From the NCBI GenBank assembly GCA_023511995.1, contig JAIMAL010000004.1:1-64000 (forward strand): a DNA stretch of 64,000 nt, in the 5' to 3' direction. The position numbers and the translations under genes are program-made. Source of the stretch: Burkholderiales bacterium. GTDB taxonomy: Bacteria; Pseudomonadota; Gammaproteobacteria; Burkholderiales; Thiobacteraceae. Positions 29,468 through 40,650 of the stretch are shown here, in pieces; within the stretch, counting starts at the first letter, position 1; each line of letters begins with the position of its first letter. The notes under the pieces are model-generated. The model searched no databases. It had not been told where the DNA came from and was given only the letters and a program-made list of their open reading frames with translations.

Positions 29468-31849
29468 TCAAAGTCCGGGCCGCCAACGCTTGAGGAGCAG
29501 GGCATTGCTCACCACCGAGACCGAACTCATGGCCATGGCGGCGCCGGCGATGACCGGATTGAGCAGCCCCAGGGCGGCCAGGGGAATGCCCAGCACGTTG
29601 TAGACGAAGGCGAAAAAGAGATTTTGCCGGATCTTGGCCAGGGTGGCGCGGGAAAGGGAGATGGCATCGGCCACACTCATCAGGCTGTTGCCCATGAGGG
29701 TGATGTCCGCCGCCTCGATGGCCACGTCGGCGCCACTGCCGATGGCAAAGCCCACATCGGCGGCGGCAAGCGCAGGGGCATCGTTGATGCCATCCCCCAC
29801 CATGCCCACGCGCCGGCCTTCCCGGCGCCGTTGCTCCACTGCCGCCGCCTTGTCCGCCGGCAGCACTTCCGCCAGGTACTCCTCGATACCTGCAGCCTGG
29901 GCGATGGCGCGCGCGGTATGGGCGTGATCTCCGGTGAGCATGATAAGACGCAGACCCATGCCCTTGAGCCGCCTCACCGCCGCCGGCGTGTCCGGCCGCA
30001 GGCGGTCGGCAAGCGTAAGCCAGCCAAGGAAGCGGCTGCGGCTGCCCACCCCCACCACCGTCTTGCCCTGGGCAAGCAGGGCCTCCACCCCGCCTGCGGT
30101 GGGGACGCCCATTTCCTTGAGCCAGGCCGGCGAGCCGGCGTACCAGGTTTCGTCTTCCCCGTTCATCAGCCGGGCCGAAACCCCCTTGCCGGCCACGTTT
30201 ACGAAATCGCTCACCGGCCGGGGGACGAGGCCCCGCCGCGCGGCCTCGTCGAGAATGGCCACGGCCAGGGGATGACGCGACCCCTGTTCAAGGCTTGCGG
30301 CGTGGCCCAGCAAGGTGGCTTCCTCCACGCCCGCCGCCGGCAGGATGTCGGTGAGCCCCGGCCGGCCTTCGGTGAGGGTGCCGGTCTTGTCCACGATGAG
30401 GGTGTCGATGCGCCCGGCAAGCTCGAGGGCGCGCGCATCCCGCACCAGGATGCCGGCCTGGGCGCCGCGGCCCATGCCCACCATGATGGCCGTGGGGGTG
30501 GCGAGCCCCAGGGCACAGGGGCAGGCGATCACGAGCACGGCGACGGCATTGATGAGGGCCTGGGTGAAATCCCCCGCGAGCGTCCACCAGAGGGCGAAGG
30601 TGAGTAGCGCCACCGTCATGACCGCCGGCACGAAGATGCCGGAGACTTTGTCCGCCAGCCGCGCGATGGGGGCCTTGGATCCCTGCGCCTCCTCCACCAG
30701 ACGCACGATGTGGGCAAGTTGCGTGTCCGCCCCCACGCTGATGGCGCGGATCATGAGCCGCCCTTCCAGGTTCTGTGTGCCGGCATAGACCCTGCTGCCG
30801 GCGGTCTTGCGCCGTAGCCGGCTCTCCCCGGTGAGCATGGCTTCGTCCACGCTGGAATCCCCCTCCACCACCTCACCGTCCACCGGTACCCGCTCCCCGG
30901 CTCCCACTTCGCAGAGGTCGCCGACGCGGACCTCGTCGAGGGGGATCTCACGCACGGTCTCTCCGCGCCGCACGCGCACCGTGCGCGGGGTGAGTCGCAG
31001 TAAGGCTTCCACCGCCGCGGAGGTGCGGCTCTTGGCTCGCGCCTCGAGCAGCTTGCCCAGCAGTACGAGGGTGATCACCGCCGCGGAAGCCTCGAAATAG
31101 ACGTGCTGATCGAGGCGGAAGAGGGTGACTACGGCAGAATGGAGCCAGGCCATGCTGGTGCCCAGCGCCACCAGCACGTCCATGTTGGCGCTGCCGCCGC
31201 GCAGGGCATGCCAGGCCCCCACATAGAAGCGGCGACCCGCCCAGAATTGCACCGGCGTGGCGAGGATCAGCTGCAACCAGCGGGGCAGGAGCTCATGGGG
31301 CAGTCCGAAAAGGGGCGCCACCATCTGCAGGAGGAGGGGCAGGGTGAGGAGCAGAGCAAGCGAGAAGAGCGCGAGCTCCCGCCGCCAGGCCGCCTCCCGT
31401 TCCCGCCGCAGGGCTTCCCGGTCACGCGCCAGGATGGGCCGCGCCTCGTAGCCGGCGCGCCGCACCGCCTGGATGAGGTCTGCCGTGGAGACACGGCCCG
31501 GATCGAAACGGACCTGCGCCCGTTCGGCGGCGAAATTCACCTGCGCCTCCACCCCGGGCAGCGCATTGAGCACCTTCTCGATGCGGGTGGCGCAGGCGGC
31601 GCAGGTCATGCCGTCAAGGGCGAGATCGACGCGTTGGGGAGGCACCTCGAAGCCGCTTTTGCGAATGAGGGCGATGAGGTCGGTGGGCGCTACCTGGCGC
31701 GGGTCGTAGACGATACGCGCTTTTTCCGCGGCGAGATTGACCTCTGCCTTCACCCCCGGCTGGCGGTTCAGGGCCTTCTCGATCCGCGCCGCACAGGCGG
31801 CACAGGTCATCCCCTCAATGGGTAGCTCAATGCGGGTTTCGTCGTTCAT
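29468..31849 (-). CDS. copA: Copper-exporting P1B-type ATPase
   Basis: 793-aa ATPase that exports Cu(I) across the inner membrane. Two N-terminal HMA domains each carry GMTCAAC (residues about 14 and 80). Eight membrane helices follow; the transmembrane metal site is IACPCALGLATPTAIMVG, the actuator loop MLTGESRL, the phosphorylation site VDKTGTLTEGRP and the hinge MVGDGINDAPALAAADVG. copZ follows on the same transcript. I did not find a clear CueR-type operator in the 355 bases upstream. Confidence 0.95.
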   Translation of the reverse strand: MNDETRIELPIEGMTCAACAARIEKALNRQPGVKAEVNLAAEKARIVYDPRQVAPTDLIALIRKSGFEVPPQRVDLALDGMTCAACATRIEKVLNALPGVEAQVNFAAERAQVRFDPGRVSTADLIQAVRRAGYEARPILARDREALRREREAAWRRELALFSLALLLTLPLLLQMVAPLFGLPHELLPRWLQLILATPVQFWAGRRFYVGAWHALRGGSANMDVLVALGTSMAWLHSAVVTLFRLDQHVYFEASAAVITLVLLGKLLEARAKSRTSAAVEALLRLTPRTVRVRRGETVREIPLDEVRVGDLCEVGAGERVPVDGEVVEGDSSVDEAMLTGESRLRRKTAGSRVYAGTQNLEGRLMIRAISVGADTQLAHIVRLVEEAQGSKAPIARLADKVSGIFVPAVMTVALLTFALWWTLAGDFTQALINAVAVLVIACPCALGLATPTAIMVGMGRGAQAGILVRDARALELAGRIDTLIVDKTGTLTEGRPGLTDILPAAGVEEATLLGHAASLEQGSRHPLAVAILDEAARRGLVPRPVSDFVNVAGKGVSARLMNGEDETWYAGSPAWLKEMGVPTAGGVEALLAQGKTVVGVGSRSRFLGWLTLADRLRPDTPAAVRRLKGMGLRLIMLTGDHAHTARAIAQAAGIEEYLAEVLPADKAAAVEQRRREGRRVGMVGDGINDAPALAAADVGFAIGSGADVAIEAADITLMGNSLMSVADAISLSRATLAKIRQNLFFAFVYNVLGIPLAALGLLNPVIAGAAMAMSSVSVVSNALLLKRWRPGL

Positions 31850-32204
31850 ACAGGGGTCAGGGGTCAGGGATCAGGGATCAGGCATCAGAAATCAGGGATC
31901 AGGAATTGTTCCGGGGCCTTCTGCGTCCTCCACACCAGCAATTAGACCTCGGGTATCAGAAACTCTCCCGAGCCCCTCCACGTCTTCCGTGATTCAACGC
32001 CCCCTTCGGGGGTCGTCGCGTCCGTTTTGGTTTGGCTTTCCCAGGGCTTCAAGACTGCCTCCCCATGGACGTTATTGTAGCCAAGGGGGCATGCGGGTTG
32101 CCCCCGGCGCGCGGATGTTTGACAATGGCATCGGTGCGTAGCGGACTACGGTGTCGGAATGCGCCGGGTGCGCCGCAAGCCGTCGTCCTCAGGAAGGGGG
32201 AACC
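31850..32204. repeat. Repeat-rich spacer between copA and the ACP gene
   Basis: 31851-31904 is a near-tandem series of seven- to eight-base units (GGGGTCA, GGGATCA, GGCATCA, AAATCA), related to the series at 11301-11337 and 22188-22232. The 13-mer GAAACTCTCCCGA recurs at 31959-31971. A short hairpin CCCCCTTCGGGGG lies near 32003. The rest shows no gene; the promoters of copA (minus) and the ACP/KS pair (plus) should be here but no convincing boxes were found. Confidence 0.5.
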
Positions 32205-32462
32205 ATGGAAACCTACGAACGGATTCGCAGCCTGATCGCCAAGGAATTCAACATCAACGAAGCCGATCTCAAGCCCGACAGCAGGCTCGAGGATTTTGGT
32301 CTCGATTCGCTGTCGGTCATCGAGTTCATGTTCACGCTGGAAAGCGAGTTCGACATCGTCCTCTCCGAAGAGCGGGAGAAAATCGAGACGCTGCAGGACA
32401 TCGTGAACATGGTGGACCGTCTGCTGGCGGCCAAACAGGCCGGCGGGAGTGCCCCTGCATGA
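32205..32462 (+). CDS. Acyl carrier protein (stand-alone)
   Basis: 85-aa acyl carrier protein with the phosphopantetheine serine in FGLDSLSVIEFM (residue about 37) and the acidic helix II typical of fatty-acid ACPs (EFMFTLESEFD). ATG 32205 follows AGGAAGGGGGAACC. It overlaps the ketosynthase start by four bases. The pair is not inside a fab cluster, so it is probably a second, special-purpose ACP rather than the housekeeping AcpP; that is inference. Confidence 0.9.
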   Translation: METYERIRSLIAKEFNINEADLKPDSRLEDFGLDSLSVIEFMFTLESEFDIVLSEEREKIETLQDIVNMVDRLLAAKQAGGSAPA

Positions 32463-33691
32463 CACGGCGTGTGGTGGTCACGGGGCTGGGCGTGGCCTCG
32501 GCCTGCGGCATCGGCTGCGAGCCCTTTCTTGCCAATCTCATGGCGGGGCGGTCCGGCATCAGCCGGCTGCCGGTGGAGATGGGGCCGCATCCCATGCACT
32601 GCGTGGCGGCCCGCATCACTGAGGACCTCGCCCCCCATTGCCCGAAGGAGGCGACGGGGACGGACCGCGTCACCCAGCTCGCCATGATCGCCGCGCAGCA
32701 AGCCCTGCGCGATGCCGGGATCGAACCCGGCAGCGTCGATCCGCTGCGGGTGGCGGTCTATCTTGGCACCGGCATGGGTGGGGCCACGACGCTCGATGAG
32801 TCCTACAAGGAAGTCTACGAGAAAAAGGCGGCGCGCCTCAAACCCACCACCGTGTTGCGGGTGATGAACAATGCGCCGACGGCGCACATCTCCCTCGCCT
32901 GGGGTTTCAAGGGGCCCACCCTCACCTACAGTGTGGCCTGTGCCTCTTCCGCCGTGGCCATCGGTGAGGGAATGCGCCTCATCCAGCACGGCCAGGCGGA
33001 CGTGGTGGTGGCGGGGGGCAGTGAGGCGCTCCTCGCCTACGGCATCGTCAAGGCGTGGCAGGCCCTGCACACCCTCGCCCTGGAGCCGCCGGAAGGGCCG
33101 CAGGCGGCTTCGCGGCCCTTTGCCAAGGATCGCACCGGCCTGGTGCTGGGCGAGGGGGCGGGCATCCTCATTCTCGAATCCCTGGAACATGCGCGGGGGC
33201 GGGGCGCGAAAATCTACGGGGAAATGGTGGGCTATGGATTGTCCAGCGATGCCGCCCACATCACCAAGCCTTCGGCCGAGGGCCAGGTGCGCGCCATCCG
33301 CGGCGCGCTGGAGGATGCGGGACTGGCGCCGGAGGCCATCGGCTACATCAATGCCCACGGCACGGCCACCCAGGTGGGTGATGAGGCGGAAACCGCCGCC
33401 ATCAAGGAAGTGTTCGGCGCGCACGCCTACCGGCTTGCCGTGAGTTCCACCAAGTCCATGCACGGCCATACCCTGGGGGCGGCGGGGGCGCTGGAGATGG
33501 TGGTGACCCTGCTTGCGCTGGCCAGACAGGCGGTGCCGCCCACGGCCCATCTTTTCCTGCCGGACCCGGCCTGTGATCTCGATTACGTTCCCCACGTGGG
33601 GCGCAGCAACGTGCCCCTCGAGGCGGTCATGTCCAATTCCTTTGCCTTTGGCGGCACTAACGCCGTGCTGGTGGCCAGACGCCTCGACTGA
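32459..33691 (+). CDS. Beta-ketoacyl-ACP synthase II-like (FabF family)
   Basis: 410-aa condensing enzyme with the complete Cys-His-His triad: YSVACASSAVAIGEG (Cys near residue 162), INAHGTATQVGDE and SMHGHTLGAAGALE. It elongates or starts an acyl chain on the coupled ACP. The late part FAFGGTNAVLVARR is standard for FabF. Translationally coupled (ATGA) to the ACP; converges on lysS. No ketoreductase, dehydratase or acyltransferase adjoins. Confidence 0.9.
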   Translation: MTRRVVVTGLGVASACGIGCEPFLANLMAGRSGISRLPVEMGPHPMHCVAARITEDLAPHCPKEATGTDRVTQLAMIAAQQALRDAGIEPGSVDPLRVAVYLGTGMGGATTLDESYKEVYEKKAARLKPTTVLRVMNNAPTAHISLAWGFKGPTLTYSVACASSAVAIGEGMRLIQHGQADVVVAGGSEALLAYGIVKAWQALHTLALEPPEGPQAASRPFAKDRTGLVLGEGAGILILESLEHARGRGAKIYGEMVGYGLSSDAAHITKPSAEGQVRAIRGALEDAGLAPEAIGYINAHGTATQVGDEAETAAIKEVFGAHAYRLAVSSTKSMHGHTLGAAGALEMVVTLLALARQAVPPTAHLFLPDPACDLDYVPHVGRSNVPLEAVMSNSFAFGGTNAVLVARRLD

Positions 33692-33706
33692 GGCGGCTTT
33701 CGCCAC

Positions 33707-35221
<1,515 letters not shown>

Positions 35222-35261
35222 GGAATCACTCGGCTCTGTGGGGCGTGAACAATGGTGCTCC

Positions 35262-35290
35262 AGTATATGCCGCCGGCAAAAGGCCTGCCA
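35262..35290 (-). promoter_or_regulatory. Candidate lysS promoter
   Basis: On the minus strand TGGCAG (35290-35285), 17 bases, and TATACT (35267-35262) resemble a sigma-70 promoter, with transcription expected about 35 bases before the lysS ATG. It would allow lysS expression apart from prfB. Confidence 0.4.
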
Positions 35291-35352
35291 CGCGGGCATG
35301 GGATGCCGATGCCCGGCAGTATCCCTTGCGACAAGGGGGGCGGGCCATCGAA

Positions 35353-36457
35353 TCAGACGCCCTGCTTGAGACTCGCCTCGATGAAGACATCGAGATCCCC
35401 ATCGAGCACCTTCTGCGTGTTGGCCACCTCCACATTGGTGCGCAGGTCCTTGATGCGCGACTGGTCCAGCACATAGGAGCGGATTTGATGGCCCCAGCCC
35501 ACATCGGATTTGGCGGCCTCCAGTTTCTGCTGTTCCGCCTGACGCTTGCGCAGCTCCAGCTCGTAGAGGCGTGCCTTGAGCATGGCCATGGCTTCCGCCT
35601 TGTTGCGGTGTTGTGAGCGGTCGTTCTGGCATTGGACAACGATGCCAGTGGGCAGATGCGTGATGCGCACTGCGGAATCGGTCTTGTTGATGTGCTGGCC
35701 GCCCGCTCCAGAGGCGCGGAAGGTGTCGATCTTGAGGTCCGCCGGGTTGATGTCGATCTCGATGGACTCATCCACCTCCGGATAGACGAAGACACTGGCG
35801 AAGGAGGTGTGGCGGCCGCCGGCGGAATCGAAGGGGCTCTTGCGCACCAGCCGGTGCACGCCGGTTTCCGTGCGCAAGTAGCCGTAGGCGTAATCGCCTT
35901 CCACCTTGATGGTGGCGGAACGGATGCCGGCCACATCGCCTTCGGTCTGCTCCAGAATCTCCGTTTTGAAGCCCTTGCGCTCGCAATACTTGAGATACTG
36001 CCGCAGCAGCATGGCGGCCCAGTCGCAGGCCTCCGTGCCGCCGGCGCCGGCCTGGATGTCGATGAAGCAGTTGTTGGGGTCCATGGGGTTGGAGAACATG
36101 CGCCGGAATTCCAGCTCGGCGACGGTGTTCTCCAGCCGGCGCGTGTCGGCTTCCAGGGCCTCGAGGGTGGCGTCGTCGTTTTCCGCGCGCGCCATCTCGA
36201 AGAGCTCGCGCGCATCGCGCAGCTCCGCGTCAAGGGTGCTCAGGGTGTGGACCACTGCCTCCAGGGCGCGCCGTTCCTTGCCCAGGGCCTCGGCCTGCTT
36301 GGGGTCATTCCAGACTGCGGGGTCCTCCAGTTGCTGGACGACCTCGGCAAGACGGGTTTGCCGGCCTTCGAAGTCAAAGATACCTCCGTAACTCGGCGCT
36401 GCGCTGGGCGAGATCGTCGAGACGGTGGGCGAGGGCATTGAGACGTTCTGCTTCCAT
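35353..36457 (-). CDS. prfB: Peptide chain release factor 2, with programmed +1 frameshift
   Basis: RF2 ends translation at UGA and UAA. The reading starts at ATG 36457 with [20 protein letters not shown], reaches CTT TGA C at 36379-36373, and must shift +1 to continue as [12 protein letters not shown]. The recognition motif SPF ([10 protein letters not shown]) and the peptidyl-hydrolase motif [14 protein letters not shown] are intact, and the total is about 367 aa. The frame running from 36471 without the shift gives a false N-terminus. The shift is autoregulatory: low RF2 lets the ribosome slip, restoring RF2. Confidence 0.95.
36373..36388 (-). promoter_or_regulatory. prfB +1 frameshift site
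   Basis: Reading on the minus strand: CGGAGG (internal Shine-Dalgarno-like, 36388-36383), TAT, CTT, TGA, C. The spacing of the SD to the CTT-TGA slippery codons is the one that drives the +1 shift in E. coli prfB. Confidence 0.93.
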
Positions 36458-36479
36458 GGGGATTTCCGCAAAAACGCTT

Positions 36480-36494
36480 ATTTTAACGTGAAAC
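36480..36494 (-). promoter_or_regulatory. GTTTCACGTTAAAAT motif upstream of prfB
   Basis: Minus-strand GTTTCACGTTAAAAT with TAAAAT placed as a -10 box 23 bases before the prfB ATG. The same motif precedes tRNA-Arg (57116-57130) and, with TAAACT, gcvR (49874-49888). No matching -35 was found. Confidence 0.45.
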
Positions 36495-36574
36495 GCCGCG
36501 CTCCACATTGCCGAAGGTGAGGCACCGGGATCATTGGCGCATCCCCGGCAGGCCTCTCCCAGGGCATGGCGCCT

Positions 36575-37840
36575 TCAGCGGGCGGTGAAAAGCAGCATGG
36601 CGGCGGCCCCCACCCCCGTTGCCAGCATGGGAGGCAGCGTCCGCCGGCCGAGGGCCTGCCCGCCGAGGACGAAGGCAAGCCCCAGCTTCACCACCAGGTT
36701 GGCGAGAAAGGCCGCGAGGATGAGCCGCGTCACCTCCAGGGCGCCCAGGTTGCCCAGGCTGAAGAGGCGCAGGCTGGATAGCGTGATGGCATCCACATCG
36801 GCTATGCCCGCCACCGCAGCCACGCCATAGAGACTGATGGCATCGCCGCGGGCGGAAACCCAACTGGCGATGAACAGGATGAGAGCATAAAGGAGCGCGA
36901 AGCCGATGGCGGTTTTGAGTTCCGTGGGGTTGGCCGTCTCCGGCACCGGCAGCTCGCCTGTGGGTGTGTGCTGCCAGAGGAGGCCGGTGATGACGAGCCC
37001 CACGACGAAACCGCCGCCCAGCACCGGCAGGAGAGTCGGCAGCACGCCGGGCGCCACGGCCGCCGCTAGCACGGCCAGGCGCGCGAGGACGACGAGATTG
37101 GCCAGCGCAATCACGGTGGCGGCCACCGGCATGAGCTCGGCATGGGTGCGCCCGTGCCGGGCATAGACCAGCGTGGTGGCGGTGCTCGACACCAGGCCGC
37201 CGAGGAAGCCCAGCACCAGGGTGCCATAACGCTGGCCGAAAAGACGCAGCGCCACGTAGCCGGCAAGCCCGATGCCGGAGATGAGTACCACCATGAGCCA
37301 GGTCTGGTGGGGATTGAAGGCGTGGAAGGGGCCGAAGTCCCGATCCGGCAGGATGGGCAGGATGACGAAACTCAACACCGCAAACTGGAGCATGGAAACC
37401 AGATCGCGTCGGGTGAGGCGGCGGGCCATGCCCTGCATTTCGGGCTTGAAATAGAGGAGCACGGTGATGACGATGGCGAGCATGATGGCGAGTTCCCGCT
37501 CCCCATGCCACACCAGCGCCCCGAGGAGGTAGCTTGCGAGGAGCGCCGCTTCGGTAGTGGTGCCCGGCTCCGTCTCCGGCAAAGCCTCGCCCAGATAGGC
37601 GGTGACGATATAGGCCGCCACCGCGGCAAAGCCCGCCACCAGAAGCCAGGGCGAAGCCGTGGTTTGCGCCAGCATGGCGCACAGCGTGCCCAAGAGGGCG
37701 GTGAGGGCGAAAGTGCGCAAGCCCGCCTTGGCGCGGGGATTGCGTTCCCGCTCCAGGCCGATGAGGAGTCCCAGACCCAGGCTGACCAGGAAAGGGAACA
37801 ATTGGCCGAAGGGCGAATCGGGCGGGAAAAAGTCTTCCAT
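36575..37840 (-). CDS. MgtC/SapB-DUF4010 family membrane protein
   Basis: 421-aa polytopic membrane protein with about twelve hydrophobic segments. The N-terminal third (FLVSLGLGLLIGLERERNPRAKAGLRTFALTALLG) is the MgtC/SapB signature; the rest is the DUF4010 region. Relatives are linked to Mg2+ or ion homeostasis, but the substrate is not proven. ATG 37840 shares one base with the recJ stop (TGATG), so it is coupled to recJ. Confidence 0.82.
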   Translation of the reverse strand: MEDFFPPDSPFGQLFPFLVSLGLGLLIGLERERNPRAKAGLRTFALTALLGTLCAMLAQTTASPWLLVAGFAAVAAYIVTAYLGEALPETEPGTTTEAALLASYLLGALVWHGERELAIMLAIVITVLLYFKPEMQGMARRLTRRDLVSMLQFAVLSFVILPILPDRDFGPFHAFNPHQTWLMVVLISGIGLAGYVALRLFGQRYGTLVLGFLGGLVSSTATTLVYARHGRTHAELMPVAATVIALANLVVLARLAVLAAAVAPGVLPTLLPVLGGGFVVGLVITGLLWQHTPTGELPVPETANPTELKTAIGFALLYALILFIASWVSARGDAISLYGVAAVAGIADVDAITLSSLRLFSLGNLGALEVTRLILAAFLANLVVKLGLAFVLGGQALGRRTLPPMLATGVGAAAMLLFTAR

Positions 37841-39531
37841 CACGCAGCCTGCCAGTGCTCCACCACGAACTGCAATGTTTCATTGCCATTGTAGTGGTTG
37901 ATGTCCAGTCGATAGACGGCCGCGATCCTCTCCGGCAGCTCATCGGTGCGGAAAAAGCATATGGCATCGAAACGCCGGTCCTCGCGTTCCAGCACGAGGC
38001 GCAGATGGCGCTCCCCCACCACCCGCTGGGAAAGCACCCGGAATTCGTCAAAAAAGCGCGGCTCGGGAAAGCCCTGGCCCCAGACTTCATGGGCGAGGTG
38101 GCGCGCAAGCTGGAGGTGGGCCTCTTCCACGGGCAGGCTGCCGTCGGTTTCCAGGGTGCGGGTGAGAACGTGTTGCGGGATGAGTTCCCGTGCCACGGCT
38201 TCGAAGGCCTGGGCGAAGCGGGGGAAATCTTCCTCTCCGATGGACAGACCCGCCGCCATGGCATGACCGCCGAATCTGCGCAAAAGGTCGGGCGCGCGTT
38301 TGGCGACCAGGTCCAGGGCATCGCGCAGATGGAAGCCGGGAATGGAACGGCCCGAGCCTTTCAGTTCGCCGGGGCCGCCGGGGGCGAAGGCGATGGCGGG
38401 ACGGTGGAATTTGTCCTTGAGACGCGAGGCGAGGATGCCGATCACGCCCTGATGCCAGCCGGGGTCGAACAGCACGACACTGTGGCTGTGGGTGTTGCGG
38501 ATGTTCTCCACTGCGGCAAGCGCCGCCTGCTGCATGTCCGCTTCGATTTCCCGCCGTTCCCGGTTCAGGCTGTCCAGTTGTCCGGCCAGCAGAAGCGCCG
38601 CTTCGGCGTCGTCGGTGGTGAGGAGTTCAATGCCGAGCGACATGTCGTCGAGTCGTCCGGCGGCATTGAGACGGGGGCCAAGGGCGAAACCCAGATCCCA
38701 GGGCGAGGCCCGCGCCGGGTCACGCCCGGCGACCTCAAACAGCGCCTGAATGCCGGTGCAAGCCGCCCCGCGGCGGATGCGCGCGAGCCCCTGCGCCACC
38801 AGGCGCCGGTTGTTGTCATCCAGGCGCACCACGTCGGCCACGGTGCCCAGGGCCACCAGGTCGAGGAGACGGGCGAGATTGGGTTCCTCGCGTTTTTCAT
38901 AAAAACCCCGCGTGCGCAGCTCCGCCCGCAGCGCCAGCATGACATAGAAGATCACGCCCACTCCCGCCAGGTGCTTGCTGGGAAAGGGACAGCCCGGCTG
39001 ATTGGGATTGACGATCACCGCCGCCGCTGGCAGCGACTCCGCCGGCAGGTGGTGGTCGGTGACGAAGACCTCCAGCCCCAGGCGGCGGGCCTCCTCGATG
39101 CCGGCATGACTGGCGATGCCGTTGTCCACCGTGATGAGGATGTCCGGGGATTTGCCGGCGGCAAGCTGCACGATTTCCGGCGTCAGGCCGTAACCGTACT
39201 CGAAGCGGTTGGGCACCAGATAATCGACATCGGCGCCGAAACTCTGCAGGGCACGCAGGGCGACGGCGCAGGCGGTGGCACCATCGGCATCATAGTCGGC
39301 GATGATGAGTAGGCGCCTGCCCAGCGCAATGGCATCAGCGAGCCGGCGCGCCATCTCCCGCGCGTTGAGCAGGGTGTCGGGCGAGGCCAGGTGCTGGGCG
39401 CGGCAATCGAGCTGGGCGGCATCGCCAATACCCCGTGCCGCGTAGAGGCGCGCAAGAAGGGGTGGCACACCGTGGCGGATGAGGGAATCCAGTTTATCGC
39501 GCGGCACCTCGCGCACGGTGATGCGGGTCAT
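37840..39531 (-). CDS. recJ: Single-stranded-DNA-specific exonuclease RecJ
   Basis: 563-aa 5'-3' exonuclease of recombination and mismatch repair. DHH-family motifs are in order: IIADYDADGATACA, ITVDNGIASHAG, VTDHHLPAESLP (DHH), ALGTVADVVRL, and the DHHA1 motif GRSIPGFHLRDALD with FGGHAMAAGLSI. A C-terminal OB region follows. The start lies 27 bases from the end of the RpfE-like gene. Confidence 0.95.
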   Translation of the reverse strand: MTRITVREVPRDKLDSLIRHGVPPLLARLYAARGIGDAAQLDCRAQHLASPDTLLNAREMARRLADAIALGRRLLIIADYDADGATACAVALRALQSFGADVDYLVPNRFEYGYGLTPEIVQLAAGKSPDILITVDNGIASHAGIEEARRLGLEVFVTDHHLPAESLPAAAVIVNPNQPGCPFPSKHLAGVGVIFYVMLALRAELRTRGFYEKREEPNLARLLDLVALGTVADVVRLDDNNRRLVAQGLARIRRGAACTGIQALFEVAGRDPARASPWDLGFALGPRLNAAGRLDDMSLGIELLTTDDAEAALLLAGQLDSLNRERREIEADMQQAALAAVENIRNTHSHSVVLFDPGWHQGVIGILASRLKDKFHRPAIAFAPGGPGELKGSGRSIPGFHLRDALDLVAKRAPDLLRRFGGHAMAAGLSIGEEDFPRFAQAFEAVARELIPQHVLTRTLETDGSLPVEEAHLQLARHLAHEVWGQGFPEPRFFDEFRVLSQRVVGERHLRLVLEREDRRFDAICFFRTDELPERIAAVYRLDINHYNGNETLQFVVEHWQAA

Positions 39532-39558
39532 GGTGACATTATGCAGTCTGGCCGGTGC

Positions 39559-40596
39559 TCAGAAAATGTCGGCGTAGTGACCCAGGGGGCGCGGCCGGCG
39601 CCAGAACCGCCAACGGGCGCGGCGTCTGAGGGTGAACACCATGTTGTGCCGCGCGCCCAATGCAAGCAGGGTGAGGCTGGCAAGCCGCCCTTTGCGGAAT
39701 GCCTCGGCCAGGGGCGCGAACCATTTCTCCTCCAGCTGGCGCAGGCGGCGCTGCCAGGCTTCGGCATCACCCCGGGCGGCGGCGCCACGCAGTGCATCCA
39801 GCACCACGAGGAAGGCGCCTTCACCCCGGTTCGTGGGGAGGATGTCGGCCGCACCCTGCGGCAGGGCCGCAAAGGGTATGCCGGCGGCCCGGGCAAGCCC
39901 CTGTGCCATAAGATCGTCGGCCCAGAGGTGGGCATAGGGTCGCGCCTCCACGAGGGGCAGCCGTCCGCCGCCCCAGGGCCAGAGGCTGTTTATTGTCGGC
40001 CTGCCGGCGGCTTCCCGGGCCTGGTTTACCGGGTGCGCAAAAAGCAGCATCTGCGCTTCGGTGAGGAGCCGCAACAGCCGGGGCGCATCCTCACCGCTGG
40101 GCAGCAGGGCATTGACGGTGCGACCCTCCACCTCGGGAAGGGCATGGGTGGTAAGCCGCAAGGGCTGGGGAAAACGCAGGTACCAGCGGTCGGGGCGCAG
40201 GGCATGGAAACTCGCCGCGCCCGCCGTGAAATGGGCCTGCAGGGCGGCGATGAGCTGTTCCGCCTCGGCGCGGGACAGACCGAGCGCTTCCGGCCCCATC
40301 AGCCTCACCTCCCCCTGCTGGGGCGCCAAGTGCACGGGATCGGCACACAGCCACCAGGCTTCGCCGGGATTTCCATGCTCGGCGAGCAGGCTTAAGGCGG
40401 CGACGGGCACTTCCTCTCCCGCGAGCTGAAAGGCCCTTCCAAGCCAGGTTTCCAGCGACGTGCCCGGCAGGCTCCGTTTGCTGGCGCGGGCAAGGAGAAA
40501 GGCAAGCCGGGGCAGACGCAGGTCGCGGTAGACATCCACCAATGCCGCCGCCGGACGCGGGGGAATGAGGTCGGGAATGACGACGGTGCACTCCAT
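39559..40596 (-). CDS. RpfE-type regulatory protein (phosphoglycerate-mutase-like)
   Basis: 345-aa soluble protein. Conserved parts include AWWLCADPVHLAPQQGEVRL, RPTINSLWPWGGGRLP and AFLVVLDALRGAA, recalling the cofactor-independent phosphoglycerate mutase (ApgM) fold. In Xanthomonas rpfE also neighbours recJ. The biochemical role is unknown. It is probably the first gene of the minus-strand run into recJ and the MgtC-like gene, starting 54 bases from the divergent sixA. Confidence 0.8.
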   Translation of the reverse strand: MECTVVIPDLIPPRPAAALVDVYRDLRLPRLAFLLARASKRSLPGTSLETWLGRAFQLAGEEVPVAALSLLAEHGNPGEAWWLCADPVHLAPQQGEVRLMGPEALGLSRAEAEQLIAALQAHFTAGAASFHALRPDRWYLRFPQPLRLTTHALPEVEGRTVNALLPSGEDAPRLLRLLTEAQMLLFAHPVNQAREAAGRPTINSLWPWGGGRLPLVEARPYAHLWADDLMAQGLARAAGIPFAALPQGAADILPTNRGEGAFLVVLDALRGAAARGDAEAWQRRLRQLEEKWFAPLAEAFRKGRLASLTLLALGARHNMVFTLRRRARWRFWRRPRPLGHYADIF

Positions 40597-40650
40597 GGCG
40601 GCAAATGTAACATCGTCCGGTTACACTGGTGTTTTTTATCGGAGGTTCAA

